DNA of 64,000 bases, taken from positions 4,774,001 to 4,838,000 of the forward strand of contig NC_085920.1 in assembly GCF_035222485.1 (NCBI RefSeq), in the 5' to 3' direction. A model generated the notes under the pieces. The model was given only the letters and a program-made list of their open reading frames with translations, did no database searches and was not told where the DNA came from. This document shows positions 22,687-33,372 of this stretch, piece after piece. The DNA is from Podospora pseudoanserina (Eukaryota; Ascomycota; Sordariomycetes; Sordariales; Podosporaceae). The first letter of the stretch is position 1. Every line of letters starts with the position of its first letter. Position numbers and translations under genes: made by a program.

Positions 22687-25205
22687 TTAATCCACACGCA
22701 AGACCCGAGACCCCCTCTTCTTGGTGGCCTTCTTCTTCTTGAGCCCCTTCTCGAACGCTGTCGCCGAGATATGGTCACGGCCAACGTTGTCAAGGTCCTT
22801 GACCTTGTAGATTCTGATGATCCAGTTCTCGCTGGTAAAGGCCTCCTCCAGGGTGCTGAGGGAAGGACCAACCTCGGGCAGACGGGCTTGGCGCATGCGA
22901 TCGACAGCCTGTCCTGGAGGGAACAGGTTGTTGAAGTTGTAGTAGGACATCTTGTACCTATGAGACTGTTAACAAGTTGTATTGTGACATGAAAAAGATG
23001 ACTGAAGCTTACATCAAGCTGTTCTTCATGGTCTCGGTAGCCTCGCCGTCAACACGATACTCGCCTCTTGGGGTGAAGAAGGAGCGCTCGCTGACCTCAT
23101 CAGGCCAGATACCCTCAGCGATACGAACCATCCACAAAAACTTGTTGATATCGTCACCAGAATAGCCCAGAAGACCGCCAAAGACCACGAGAACATAGTC
23201 GACCTCGTGCTGGCGCATGATGGGGTAGCTGACCTCCTCGCGCGAGCTCATGGCTTTACCGACAGTGGCAATGTGTGTGTTGTTCCACGTGTTGTTGTCG
23301 ACAAGAGTTGGGCGGTCAGCCATGCCACCAATTTGGTAACCATAATCCCACCACGACATAATCTTGGCGTCCTCCTTTGTGTTTTGGCGAAGCCACTGGT
23401 AGGCCTCACGGTAATCGTCAATAATGTGCTGGCTTCCATCAGGCATCCTGCTTGCCAGGACAACGGAGGGAGAGGAGTATGCGTTGGACGTGACCCAGGT
23501 GCAGTGCATGACGAAAATGAGGAGGTAGATGGCCATAGCGCCCACCATCAAGATCTTGGACCACAGGCCATAAATGCCAACAACGGGCTTGTTAGTGGAC
23601 TTAAGACCAGACTTCGAGCCCTTCTTCTCAGCGGCCTCGGCGGCTTGCTGGTCCTCGGTAGGAGTCTTTGCGACAAGGTAGTTGTTGAGGATGGTCGAGA
23701 TGGCGATGGCACCAGCAACACAGACCACAGGGGTCAATGTAAGCATCAGGCGGACCATGACACCAGCGAAGTAGCTGCCAAAAACAGCGTACACAATGAT
23801 GAACACATGCTCATCAGCAAGCTCCTGGAAACAGAGGTAGACACCAACAGGGAAGACGAAAATAAGCAGGTTGAGGTCAAAGAAGAAAGCTGGCCAGGCG
23901 GTGGGCTGATGCTCAGAGACGGAGGCAATGATGGGAATGTGGATCTTAGCATATCCGGTATCCCAAAGTGAGTAGAAACGTCCGCTCCACGGGGCGATAA
24001 TACCGGCGCTGGTGGCAATCACCAGAGCCGCAAGAGACAGAACGAAGATACCGCCAGCAAAGATCCAGAGGAATGTCTGGAACTGACGGCTGGGAATGGC
24101 TGACCGGACATAGTCCAAAAAAGCGAGGAGCTGGAGGAAGCCGAAAATACCAAGGGCAGGCATGTGCTCGCTGGTCTTGACAGGCAAGAAACCAACAAAG
24201 GGAATCTGCATGCTGGCCAGTGTGCCCAGGGCATACCAGGTAGTGTACGAAACGTATAGCCTGGTGCTGTAGCGGCCCATGAGGATAAGGACGAAGGCGT
24301 GAAGGGGAAGAAGGCAGGTAATGAAGGCATAACCACCCCAGGAGGCGACCATGTAACCGTAAAACAGGGCGCAGAAAGCACCCCACAGCATGGAACCCTG
24401 CTTCAAGGCCTTGATCCAGAGATAGAAGGTGAAGACGAGCAGGAAAATCGCAATGGCTTCGTTGTCGTAGCTGCCAGCAACTGATCGAGAGATGTAGCCG
24501 GGGGCGATGCCCATAAACAGAGCAGCCAGGAGGCCGGCCGAGTTGTATGTTGTCATTTCATTGGTGAGGAGATAGGCGGCAATAGCCGTAAGGCCGGAGA
24601 AAGCGGGCGCGAGAAGAACGCAGACGTTGCGAATATCGACGGGAATCGTGAAGGCGCGGAGGGCGTGCCAGATAGCACCGCTGGTTACCATGAGGCCAGG
24701 GTAGAGGGTACCACCCGTGACACGGCCCAGGGGATGCCATGTTCGGTCATCGAACCAGTCCCAGAAGTTGTAGAAGCCATTTGCGACGAGATATTTTGTG
24801 GCGCGGAAGTTGAACCAAGGGTCGACTGGAAGGGTGTTAGTATATCTTGATATATTGGGCAGAGGACGCGAGGGGGCCGCAGCGCAACGCATATGGGAGA
24901 CTGACATTCGTGGATAATACTTTCGAAACCTAGGAAACAAGCAGCATGTTAGCAATGCAATTGACGAACTATGGGATACACAGGACCCAGAGAAGCACAG
25001 AAACAGCCCCAGTGAAGCAGCCGCGAGCTTGCTGTCCAGCCATGATAGCTTCCTCCATGCCCAGGGAACACCTACGAATGACGGAAAACAGGCGGCTTGC
25101 GATTGAGGCGCCGGCGATGAGGGCGAGGATAATGACCCGCAGCACGCTGCGAGTACTTTTCCCCTTGCCCACATCGGCTAGCATTTCAAGTGTTTCGGCC
25201 GACAT
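22687..25205 (-). CDS. STT3: Oligosaccharyltransferase catalytic subunit STT3
   Basis: Four exons on the minus strand (25205-25076, 24929-24906, 24825-23013, 22957-22687) give 745 aa. The second exon is only 24 nt; splicing it in restores the conserved stretch SRLFSVIRFESIIHEFDPWF, which carries the ExD-type catalytic motif. Other marks: DPWFNFRATKYL, RVTGGTLYPGL, about a dozen hydrophobic segments, and the acceptor-recognition motif SWWDYGYQIGG around residue 540 followed by DNNTWNNTHI. The C-terminus is lysine-rich. STT3 transfers the lipid-linked glycan to Asn in N-x-S/T sequons in the ER lumen, as the core of the OST complex. The start at MSAETLEML fits the family better than an in-frame Met 23 residues upstream. 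Confidence 0.96.
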
Positions 25206-26066
25206 GGTGGCCTGCAGTTGGCGTTGTGCTTCCTCTCGTCGGTGGGAGTTGAGGAGAGGCTGCAACAGGTTCAAATTACCCAGAGCATCGCTGTCGAGTT
25301 GGAGAGGACAGTTTGGAGCTTTGCTGCATCATGGTCCAGGGCCAGTCTTGGCACTCGTTATTGGACCGAGCCAGGGGTACACAAGCCCCACCGTTCCCGC
25401 CGTTCTGCCATATTCTGCCAGGGCGGTCAGAGAAAGTGATGCCGCATTTGGTCTCAGCAACACTTGGCATCAACATTGAATTTCCCTGCCAGCAGCTGCC
25501 ATGGATATCATATTCATTGATAATGGGGGGTAATTTGGAGAAAGCACACCGTCAACGTCGGCATGGGCTAGTATGCACTTGAACAGCCCGTTATGGCCGT
25601 TGCCTGACCCCAGGTCGACGTAGGAAACCGAATTAGAGGCATGTCACGCTCACAACGGACAAGGGCACAAGAGCACGATAAGACAAACAGTGGTGGGCGT
25701 CCAGACAGCGGGTATCATATATCTGGCAACGTCTATGGGCTTCCCTGGACAGTTTCCTTAGCCCCGGCCGAATCAATCGGTCCCTACCAAGACGCCGCCA
25801 TAGATGCGCAAGCATCGACAGGCGCAACTAGCATTCCATGTGGAATCACCTCCGAGAGACCTCCAATGTGGGTGTTTAGTGCAGAGCTTTGATTCGGTAG
25901 CAGTAAAGCTACCTAGCCGCATCGAAAAATCATTGACCTCGTAAACACCCCAAAACCCTAAAAGCAGATAACCCTGGGATGATGCAGTGTGCTGAGTGAA
26001 AGACCTTTTTTTAACCGCGCCGCTGGTGCCCTAGTACAACCGTCCCATTATCCTCGAAACGCCAAT
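25206..26066. other. STT3 promoter and eL35 3' flank
   Basis: 860 bp between two minus-strand genes. No coding ORF. It should contain the STT3 promoter near 25206-25600 and the 3' UTR of eL35 near the right end. Confidence 0.6.
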
Positions 26067-26769
26067 TTAAGCCTGCAAACCCTGTCAGCACTCAGCTCCT
26101 CATAGATTACTGACATATCCCACGGTTCCTTCATACCTTGACGGCGAACTTCCGCTGGGGGAAGTGAGTCTGGCGCTTCTTGGTCTTCTCAAGAGTTCTG
26201 GAGGCGTCCTCGGGAGAAAGACGGCGGCGGATGGCACGAGTCTGCTTGGCGCGGAGGTCGAGGGGGAGGTACTTCTTGTTCTTATAGAAGAGGCGGAGCT
26301 GAGCGCGTTGCTTGGCGTTAATGATGGTCAGAACGCGGGCAATCGACTTGCGGAGATCGTGGCTATTCATCCATCACACATGTCAGCCCATCTTGTCCTC
26401 ATTCGTCCTTTCCAACTCTCTCGGTATTTCGTTTCGGGGGTTCGTGGTGGCTCGGAAGTCGTCGGTAACGTACATCTTGGTAAGCTTGGTGCCGGAAGAA
26501 ACGATCTTCTGGATGCGAAGCTGGCCCAACTCCGTCTTGAGCTCACCGAGCTGCTTGGTGAGCTCGTCCTTGTTCTTAGACCATAATTGGCCAGCCTTGA
26601 CCTTGCCGGAAGACTGTCGCACGGTGATGTTAGCCAAACCGGTCGCTCAGCTTTTTTTCGTGGTGACGATGCGACCTGCCCCCAATCGAACAAGTCAAGG
26701 AGGGCTCATCAATCGAAAAGATTGATAGGTCAGCATAACGACAGCAAGGGACCGTATCTCTCTTACCAT
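26067..26769 (-). CDS. RPL35: 60S ribosomal protein L35 (eL35/uL29)
   Basis: Four coding exons on the minus strand: 26769-26767 (only the ATG), 26613-26474, 26362-26137 and 26072-26067 (GCT TAA), giving 124 aa, the usual family length. The protein reads [29 protein letters not shown], then [16 protein letters not shown]-type text and [15 protein letters not shown], ending RKFAVKA. The ATG-only exon is followed by GTAAGA at 26766-26761 and the acceptor CGACAG. Read without the last intron the protein would end VKV; with it the common family end VKA appears, supported by a CTGAC branch site and a TTTGCAG acceptor. uL29 sits at the polypeptide exit tunnel of the large subunit. It shares a short divergent promoter with eL6. 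Confidence 0.93.
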
Positions 26770-27142
26770 CGTGTGGGATTTTGTCGTCGAGTCGAAAGGG
26801 CGATGGGCGACGGTTCCGTTGACTGCAGCGAGTCTTAGTATCCAGGGAGCAAAGGCTTTCGTAGGTACCAAACACTCAGTCCAGCAAAATCTTGAGTGGG
26901 TGTGGATGCCAAAATCGCCAAACAGGGCGGAAAACCCTACGCCGGCAGCTGGTCTGTGCGCACTGTTCTGCCTGAGGCGCAGACCCACCCGAAAATCCGA
27001 AAGCGGCTAGCTTGGGGTTTGGTGCTTTTCGAACTTGCGCACAATCAGGTTGCCAATCGCCCATTTCAAAATCTCCAGCAGCAGTCAAGTTGACGACCGA
27101 CCACGAAAACCTACTAACCTCACCACACAGCCCAAGTCCAAA
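26770..27142. promoter_or_regulatory. Divergent ribosomal protein promoter (eL35 / eL6)
   Basis: Only 373 bp separate the ATG of eL35 (leftwards) from that of eL6 (rightwards), so both leaders and promoters overlap. The plus-strand leader just before the eL6 ATG is C-rich, with CTAACCTCACCACACAG, as is common for fungal ribosomal protein genes. A bidirectional element is inferred from the arrangement, not from a proven site. Confidence 0.6.
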
Positions 27143-28140
27143 ATGTCGGCTCCCACGACGAAGACCTTTGGCAAGTCCACTCGGTCGGTGCCTGCGCCGG
27201 CTGAGAAGGCCCAGAAATGGTACCCTGCTGAGGATGAGGCCAAGCCGCGTCAGGTACGTTGATATCTCGATGCATTCATGTTGCGAGCGATGGATCGGCC
27301 CGGAGACTGTTCTCGATTGCGATTGTGGCGTGTGGGAAGCCAATTCGACATGTTGGCGGGGGGAGGCACGGCAAATCTACCTTCATGGCCCGAACGAAAT
27401 TTACGACACCGCGAAAATGGAGACAGACAAGATCGGGATATCGTCAAGTGGCGCATCTACGTCGAAATGGGTCATATATCGCACGGAAACGAGGCACAGC
27501 ACTGGGAAAACACTGGGAACGGCTGTCTTGGGAGAAACAAATGTTTTGGATATGGCATCGTGATTCTAACATGGCTTCTATAATCAGGTCCGCAAGACCA
27601 TCCGCCCCTGGACTCCCCGCCAGACTCTTGTCCCCGGTACCGTCCTGATCCTCCTCGCTGGTCGCTTCCGTGGCAAGCGCGTCGTCCTGCTCAAGACCCT
27701 CGACCAGGGTGTTCTGCTCGTTACCGGCCCCTTCAAGATTAACGGTGTTCCCCTTCGCCGCGTCAACTCCAGATATGTCATCGCCACATCATACAAGGTT
27801 GACCTTACCGGTCTCGATGAGGCCAAGATTGAGGAGGTTGCCAAGCCCAAGTACTTCACCGCCGACAAGGCTCAGCAGAAGGCTGGCGAGGAGGCTTTCT
27901 TCAAGCAGGGAGAGAAGCCCCAGGTACGAATTTCCGAGATACCGGACGTGTGTGAGAGTGTTGGAGCTGACATACGTGAAACTACAGAAGAAGGAGGTTA
28001 CCAGCAGTCGGGCGGCTGACCAGAAGGCCATCGACAAGGCCTTGATCGCCAACATCAAGAAGGTCGACCTTCTTGCCAGCTACCTCGCCTCCTCTTTCAG
28101 CCTTCGCAAGGGCGACAAGCCCCATGAGATGAAGTGGTAG
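27143..28140 (+). CDS. RPL6: 60S ribosomal protein L6 (eL6)
   Basis: Three exons (27143-27253, 27588-27923, 27988-28140) give 199 aa. The first, 334-nt intron is long for this genome; the second is 64 nt. Family marks include [59 protein letters not shown] and [11 protein letters not shown], ending [14 protein letters not shown]. All junctions are phase 0. eL6 is a large-subunit surface protein. It is transcribed away from eL35. Confidence 0.95.
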
Positions 28141-28933
28141 AGGGAGCCAAGTGGGTTTTGATGGGAGGTCTTGACGGCGCGGGTTTCGGGATGGCTTAAC
28201 CAATTGCATTTGGACGTTTGGCAGTTCTCGGTCCATACGGCGTCTGTAATGAAGGGTTTACAGTCATCAAGAACACAAAACCACTGGGCTTTGCAAAAAG
28301 GATCGGAGCCCTGAACAACAACTGGGTTTTAGAACACACGGGATGTCCACGGTGATCTGTACATGGAAACTAGTGATATTTGCACTGGGAATGGCAGATA
28401 CCAGCCCAGCCAACCCGATGACGAACGACAGACAAACAAAACAAATACCCCACGAGGCAGAAGACTAGCATTTGTGGCGTCACATGAAAGTTATCTGCGT
28501 GTTGTATGTTAGTTGTGCATTTGGCAGAGTGCTCTCAGACAATCCGTTCCTCATACCTATCACATTAATGTTTCTCTCCACGGTCTGCGTTTTTGTGAAC
28601 AACCTCCTTATTCACTTGTTTCTCGGCAATATCAAGATTGGCAGTCGTTGTTTGCGGAGGACCTTTGACTGTATAAGTGCACCTTGATGACTCGATGTTG
28701 AATCTAGGAGGATCCGGGTTAGGGTTGAGGAGTGACATCAGCCGACCAGCACTTGAAATGCAACCGAAGCCACGCCCCATTAAGGTACCTACACTACGCA
28801 TACCTCGACCTGGCCTTCCAAAGAGGTTCTAGCAGAGCTGTTGAACTTGCGCAAACCACTTTCGACCCCGTGACCAATATTTCAACAACCTGTCACCGGT
28901 TCTATCTGTCTGTGTCGACTGTATCGAGAAACC
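28141..28933. other. Intergenic between eL6 and GOS1
   Basis: 793 bp between tandem plus-strand genes. Holds the eL6 3' UTR and the GOS1 promoter; no coding sequence recognised. Confidence 0.6.
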
Positions 28934-29756
28934 ATGGCGACAACAGCAGGCCAGGGCTGGACCCAATTACGGCAACAAGCCAGGGCGCTGGAAACACAGG
29001 TAAGAGAGGCGGCATGCGACAGCAGCGGATGACGAGTGGTGATGGTTAATAACCTGCCTTTTCTGTTTGCAGACAGAAACATACCTCCACACATACTCCC
29101 AATTTTCGTCACAATCCAACATCCCACCAAAGCCGACAGAAGAAGAGAGGAGTACCGAGGCGAAACTCCAGGAGCTGCTTGAGAAGGTGTGTATACCCTC
29201 GCCATTTTACCCCTGAGTGATGAGACCACCACCACTGACCTTTCTCGTCAAGCGCGACAACGTCATCTTCCAACTCACCCGCCTCCTCGACTCAGAACCA
29301 ACACTATCATCCTCCTCCCTAAAACAAAACAACCTCTCCCTTCTCCGCGACAAGTTCGCCGACCACCGCCGTGACCTCTCCCGCCTCCGGTCAACCCTCC
29401 AACGAGCCCGCGATCGCGCAAACCTGCTGGGTTCAGTCCGGGAAGATATTTCTGCCTATCGTGCCGCGAACCCTGCCGCGGCGGAAGCAGACTACATGCT
29501 TGACGAGCGAGGGAGGATAGACAACTCGATTGGTGTGGCGGATGGTGTGCTCAGCCAGGCGTACGCAGTGCAGGACAGCTTTTTGGCGCAGAGGGAGACG
29601 CTGGCGAGTATTAATCGGCGGATCACGCATGCGGCGAGCCAGGTGCCGGGGATTAATACGTTGATTGGGAGGATTTCGACCAAGAAGAAGATGGATGGGA
29701 TTATCATGGGGGGGTTTATCGCTTTTTGCTTTTTGGTGTTTTGGTTCATGATGTGA
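28934..29756 (+). CDS. GOS1: Golgi SNARE Gos1 (GOSR1/GS28 family)
   Basis: Three exons (28934-28999, 29073-29186, 29253-29756) give 227 aa. The protein starts ATTAGQGWTQLRQQARALETQ, then TETYLHTYSQF and KLQELLEKRDNVIFQLTRLL across the second junction. A SNARE helix follows with DNSIGVADGVLSQAYAVQDS, INRRI and IGRISTKKK, and the C-terminus is a single membrane anchor (IIMGGFIAFCFLVFWFMM). Length and tail-anchored topology match Gos1, a v-SNARE for ER-Golgi and intra-Golgi transport. Confidence 0.93.
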
Positions 29757-30176
29757 ATTTGTTTAAAGGGGGGGTTGGGAAGAGGAAGATGGGAGGTGGT
29801 TTCAAAATACCATGGAAGTGAGGGGTGGAGACTGTATAATTTGTCCGGATAGTTTGGGCGACAAGATGGAAAGAGGGCATGGCGCGGGATATATGGGCAT
29901 TTCACTTCGACAAAGGGAGCATGGGTGTTTTATCTTGGGTAGCTGTTAAAGCGGACGGCGAACTTATCGTATGTGCATTATCAGTGCGGTACAGCAAGGG
30001 TGTATTTAATAATCCTCATGCCACAAATGGAAGAGAGATGTCTATTTTTCGTTGGGGAGCCGTGAGCATAACTTTCTGTCGTTGATGTACATTATATCGT
30101 CTATCATGTTCACTTTCAATATCCCACCATGTCCAACTCTATACACTCCCTCTCAATCCCCGGGTATCTTACACGC
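29757..30176. other. Convergent 3' flanks of GOS1 and ATP10
   Basis: 420 bp between two stop codons. No gene seen; contains the 3' ends of both transcripts. Confidence 0.6.
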
Positions 30177-31342
30177 CTATTTCTTGTCTCCAGTAGTAGG
30201 CTTGCCAGCCGCCAGAGGCTTCAGAACATGCCCCTCAGCTACACCCCCAGTCACACCCTCAGCCTTGATCTCCTCCAGCAACCTCCTCACCCCCTTCACC
30301 AACCCCTCCCTCTCATCCCCCTCCGCACTACCACTCCCCGCCCATCGTATCCTGCACCGATGATCCATCAGATAAGTATACCCAACCTTGCTGTTCAACA
30401 GCCCCACGCTCTCCCTGATCTCATCCGTGATCCCCTTCCTCACAAGGAAATACCTGTGCCAATTCTCCTTGCCCACCTTGTTCCTCAACGACCAGGAAAA
30501 CAGCTTGATCAACATCATCTTCATCCAGTCCTCCTCGACGTTGATCTGCACCAGCTGCGCCCTGCCGCCGCTCTCTTTGAGGACCTGGTGCAGGGCAGGG
30601 TTTTGCTCGGGGGAGACAAAGGTCTTGATCTGGTTCTCGGCCCACATGCCGCTGAAGACGGTGACAACGGAGGCGTGGCCGGCGAGGAGGGGGGTGGTGT
30701 CTGCTTTTTGGCGGGAGGCCAGGGTGCGGCCGAAGAGGTTGGGGAAGTAGAGGGAGAGGTCGGCTTTGAAGAGGCGGGGGGGCGCGAGGAAGGTTTTGCC
30801 TTTGTGGAAGGAGAGGTTGACCCAGTCGCGGAAGTAGGGACGAGAGACTTTGTTTTTGCTACAGAGAGGAAAAGTAGGGGGTTAGTGGAAAGGGGGGACA
30901 GGGAAGAGGGAAGTGAATAGGGGACAAACAGGTACTCCCGCTTGGCGAGATGTCTTTCGTAGTCTACGAAGTCATCACGGCGCTGTTTGAAGGTTCGGTG
31001 GTCGATGCCGGTGTTTTGTCCCGCGGCGGGGGGCGTGTTCATGCCAATTGGTCTTGACAGAGGGGTAGGTGTGAAGTCTTTTACTTTCTTGCCGTAGGAC
31101 CGAGGGGCGTGGGCTAAGGGGCTGTCCGGAGCCGGCTCCGTGGCGGCTACCGGGGCCGGGGCGAAGGTCTGTCTCGGTTTCGGTTTCCCGTCCGGAGCGG
31201 CGGCGCCGGGTGTGTGGTCTGTGGGAAGCCGCTGGTAGCCAGTGGTGCTAAAGGTGCGCCATTGACAAACAAGGCAGGTTGATACCCTTGCGCCTGTTCG
31301 GAGTCCTGTCCTAGCGGCTAACATGGCAGCGGTGGTGGTCAT
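30177..31342 (-). CDS. ATP10: Mitochondrial F1Fo ATP synthase assembly factor Atp10
   Basis: Two exons on the minus strand (31342-30930, 30858-30177) give 364 aa. The N-terminus (TTTAAMLAARTGLRTGARVS) is a typical mitochondrial presequence. After a proline-rich linker come LSRPIGMNTPP, RDDFVDYERHLAKREYL and, across the junction, KNKVSRPYFRDWVNLS, then NLFGRTLA, VVTVFSGMWAENQ, INVEEDWMKMMLIKLF and YLMDHRCRIRWAGSG. This order is the Atp10 pattern. In yeast, Atp10 binds newly made subunit 6 in the inner membrane and helps it join the subunit-9 ring. It is divergent from another mitochondrial gene, BCKDH E2. Confidence 0.92.
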
Positions 31343-31743
31343 GTGTGTCTGAGATATCCAATCCGTGGGAGAGGTTTGAAGCTCAGATGCCCCGTTCCCA
31401 AGAAATTTCCACGCGACAATTCTCGGCGCCGGCCCCCACTTCCACTGCCGCTGTCAACTCAGATCAGCGCTCGAGCCCCAGTGAGCGGCCCTTGAAATCT
31501 GGGGTTTTGGGGGCGGTTAGGGTGCCAAGCGCTCGGTTATTCGCGGGGGCTCAGTGAACCCCTCGGTCCAACGTCATATCTACAGTGTATAAGCCGGCGC
31601 AAGCCATAGGTGAGACCGCTATGCGGGTTGTCGTTATCCCTTTGGTGCAGGAAGGAGGGACAGGTCAATTCGACTGAACTTTTGAATCTGAGAAGTCACT
31701 GCTGTCTTTGAGCGGTTGCATCTTCTGTCATTTCCCGTTTGAG
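31343..31743. promoter_or_regulatory. Divergent promoter between two mitochondrial genes (ATP10 / BCKDH-E2)
   Basis: 401 bp between the two start codons, with both leaders. No specific site recognised; co-regulation is only suggested by the arrangement. Confidence 0.5.
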
Positions 31744-33372
31744 ATGTTTTTGAACCAGAGCTCCCGCGTGGTGCGCCAGCATTGGCGGCTCTCCAGCCGG
31801 CGACTATCGTCTTTAAGTCAACAACACCGCGCGCGAGGACCAACCCTCTGGACTCCGCTATCCCCACCGTTTGCGCCTCCCGCAAGGCTCTTCCATGCAA
31901 GCAGGAATCTCTACGCTGTGAAGCCTGTGTTGCTCGCTGATATTGGAGAGGGTGCGTGTTTCTGTCACTTTGACTCTCGAGAACGAAGTTCATCTCAACT
32001 AACTGGTGGTGGCACAATTACAGGCATTGTCGAGTGCGAAATCATCCAATGGTTCGTCGAACCCGGGGCGCGCGTCGAGGAGTTCTCTCCACTATGTGAG
32101 GTTCAAAGTGATAAGGCTTCGGTAGAAATCACCAGCCGCTTCGCCGGTGTGGTTAAGAAGTTGCACTATGAAGCGGGCGAGATGGCCAAGGTGGGCAAGC
32201 CGTTTGTCGATATCGACATTCAAGGTGATGCCAAAGAGGCAGACTTGCAGGCTCTCGCTCCTGCTGAGCCTGTGACCCCAACAGAGCCAACTACAAAGAT
32301 CGAGAACCAGGTGGCGGCTCAGTTACCAAAGCAACCTCCACCAGCACCACCATCAGAGCATAAGCCTGCACCGTGGAGCAATGGGGTCTACGAGCATACC
32401 TCACCTAAGCCTCAACCAGGCGAGAAGGTGATTCTGGCAACTCCAGCAGTCAGATACCTCGCCAAAGAACTCAACGTCGACCTTCTCCAAGTCCAAAGCA
32501 CGGGCAAAGAAGGCCGCATCCTAAAAGAAGACGTCTACAAGTTCGTCGAGCAAAAGAACGCACCCCCAGCTCCCACCCCAAGCCCCTTTACTCCCTCCCC
32601 CTCCACCACACCCACCAGTCAACAACAACAAGAAACTCCCATGCTCCTCACCCGAACCCAAGAAATGATGTTCAAAACCATGACCCGCTCCCTCTCCATC
32701 CCCCACTTCCTCTACGCCGACGAGGTCGACTTCACCTCTCTGGTCGAGCTCCGCTCCCGCCTCAACAAAGTCCTCGCCAAACAACCCCTGTCTCTAGACT
32801 CAGCCACCCACCCGGTAGCAAAACTATCCTACCTCCCCTTCATCATCAAGGCAGTCTCCATGGCCCTATACAAATACCCCATCCTCAACTCCCGCGTCGA
32901 CATCGACCCTGCCACATCCAAACCCTCCCTCGTGCTCCGGAGTCAGCACAACATCGGGATTGCAATGGACACCCCCCACGGGCTACTCGTCCCCGTCATC
33001 AAAAACGTCGGATCACTCAACATCCTCCAGATCGCAGCGGAACTCACGAGACTTCAAAGTCTGGCTACGGAGGGGAAGCTGAGCGTGGGGGATATGTCCG
33101 GGGGAACGATCACGGTGAGCAACATCGGGAACATTGGGGGCACGTACCTCAGTCCGGTGGTGGTGGAGAAGGAGGTGGCAATTCTGGGGATTGGGAGGAT
33201 GAGGACCGTGCCTGCTTTTGGGGAGAATGACCGGGTGGTCAAGAAGGAGATTTGCAACTTTAGCTGGAGCGCGGATCATAGGGTTGTGGACGGGGCGACG
33301 ATGGCGAGGGCGGCCGAGGTGGTGAGGGGGATTGTGGAGGGGCCGGATGTGATGGTTATGCATTTGAGGTAG
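31744..33372 (+). CDS. Branched-chain 2-oxoacid dehydrogenase E2 (dihydrolipoyl transacylase)
   Basis: Two exons (31744-31951, 32024-33372) give 518 aa. Residues 1-55 are an Arg/Ser-rich mitochondrial presequence (RLSSRRLSSLSQQHR). The lipoyl domain starts at VKPVLLADIGEGIVECEII across the junction; the lipoylated lysine is in SDKASVEI. A Pro/Ala linker leads to the E3/E1-binding domain (LATPAVRYLAKELNVDL, GKEGRILKEDVYKF), another linker, then the catalytic acyltransferase domain with IPHFLYADEVD, GLLVPVIKNV, GGTITVSNIGNIGG and the active-site SADHRVVDGA. The lipoyl and IPHFLY features favour branched-chain E2 over pyruvate or oxoglutarate E2. The enzyme degrades Val, Leu and Ile ketoacids. 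The 72-nt intron has no in-frame stop. Confidence 0.93.
   Translation: MFLNQSSRVVRQHWRLSSRRLSSLSQQHRARGPTLWTPLSPPFAPPARLFHASRNLYAVKPVLLADIGEGACFCHFDSRERSSSQLTGGGTITGIVECEIIQWFVEPGARVEEFSPLCEVQSDKASVEITSRFAGVVKKLHYEAGEMAKVGKPFVDIDIQGDAKEADLQALAPAEPVTPTEPTTKIENQVAAQLPKQPPPAPPSEHKPAPWSNGVYEHTSPKPQPGEKVILATPAVRYLAKELNVDLLQVQSTGKEGRILKEDVYKFVEQKNAPPAPTPSPFTPSPSTTPTSQQQQETPMLLTRTQEMMFKTMTRSLSIPHFLYADEVDFTSLVELRSRLNKVLAKQPLSLDSATHPVAKLSYLPFIIKAVSMALYKYPILNSRVDIDPATSKPSLVLRSQHNIGIAMDTPHGLLVPVIKNVGSLNILQIAAELTRLQSLATEGKLSVGDMSGGTITVSNIGNIGGTYLSPVVVEKEVAILGIGRMRTVPAFGENDRVVKKEICNFSWSADHRVVDGATMARAAEVVRGIVEGPDVMVMHLR

Noticed and set aside
25925-25980. CCCTAA-like words resembling telomeric repeats
   Set aside because: Single isolated copies, not a tandem array; chance occurrence.
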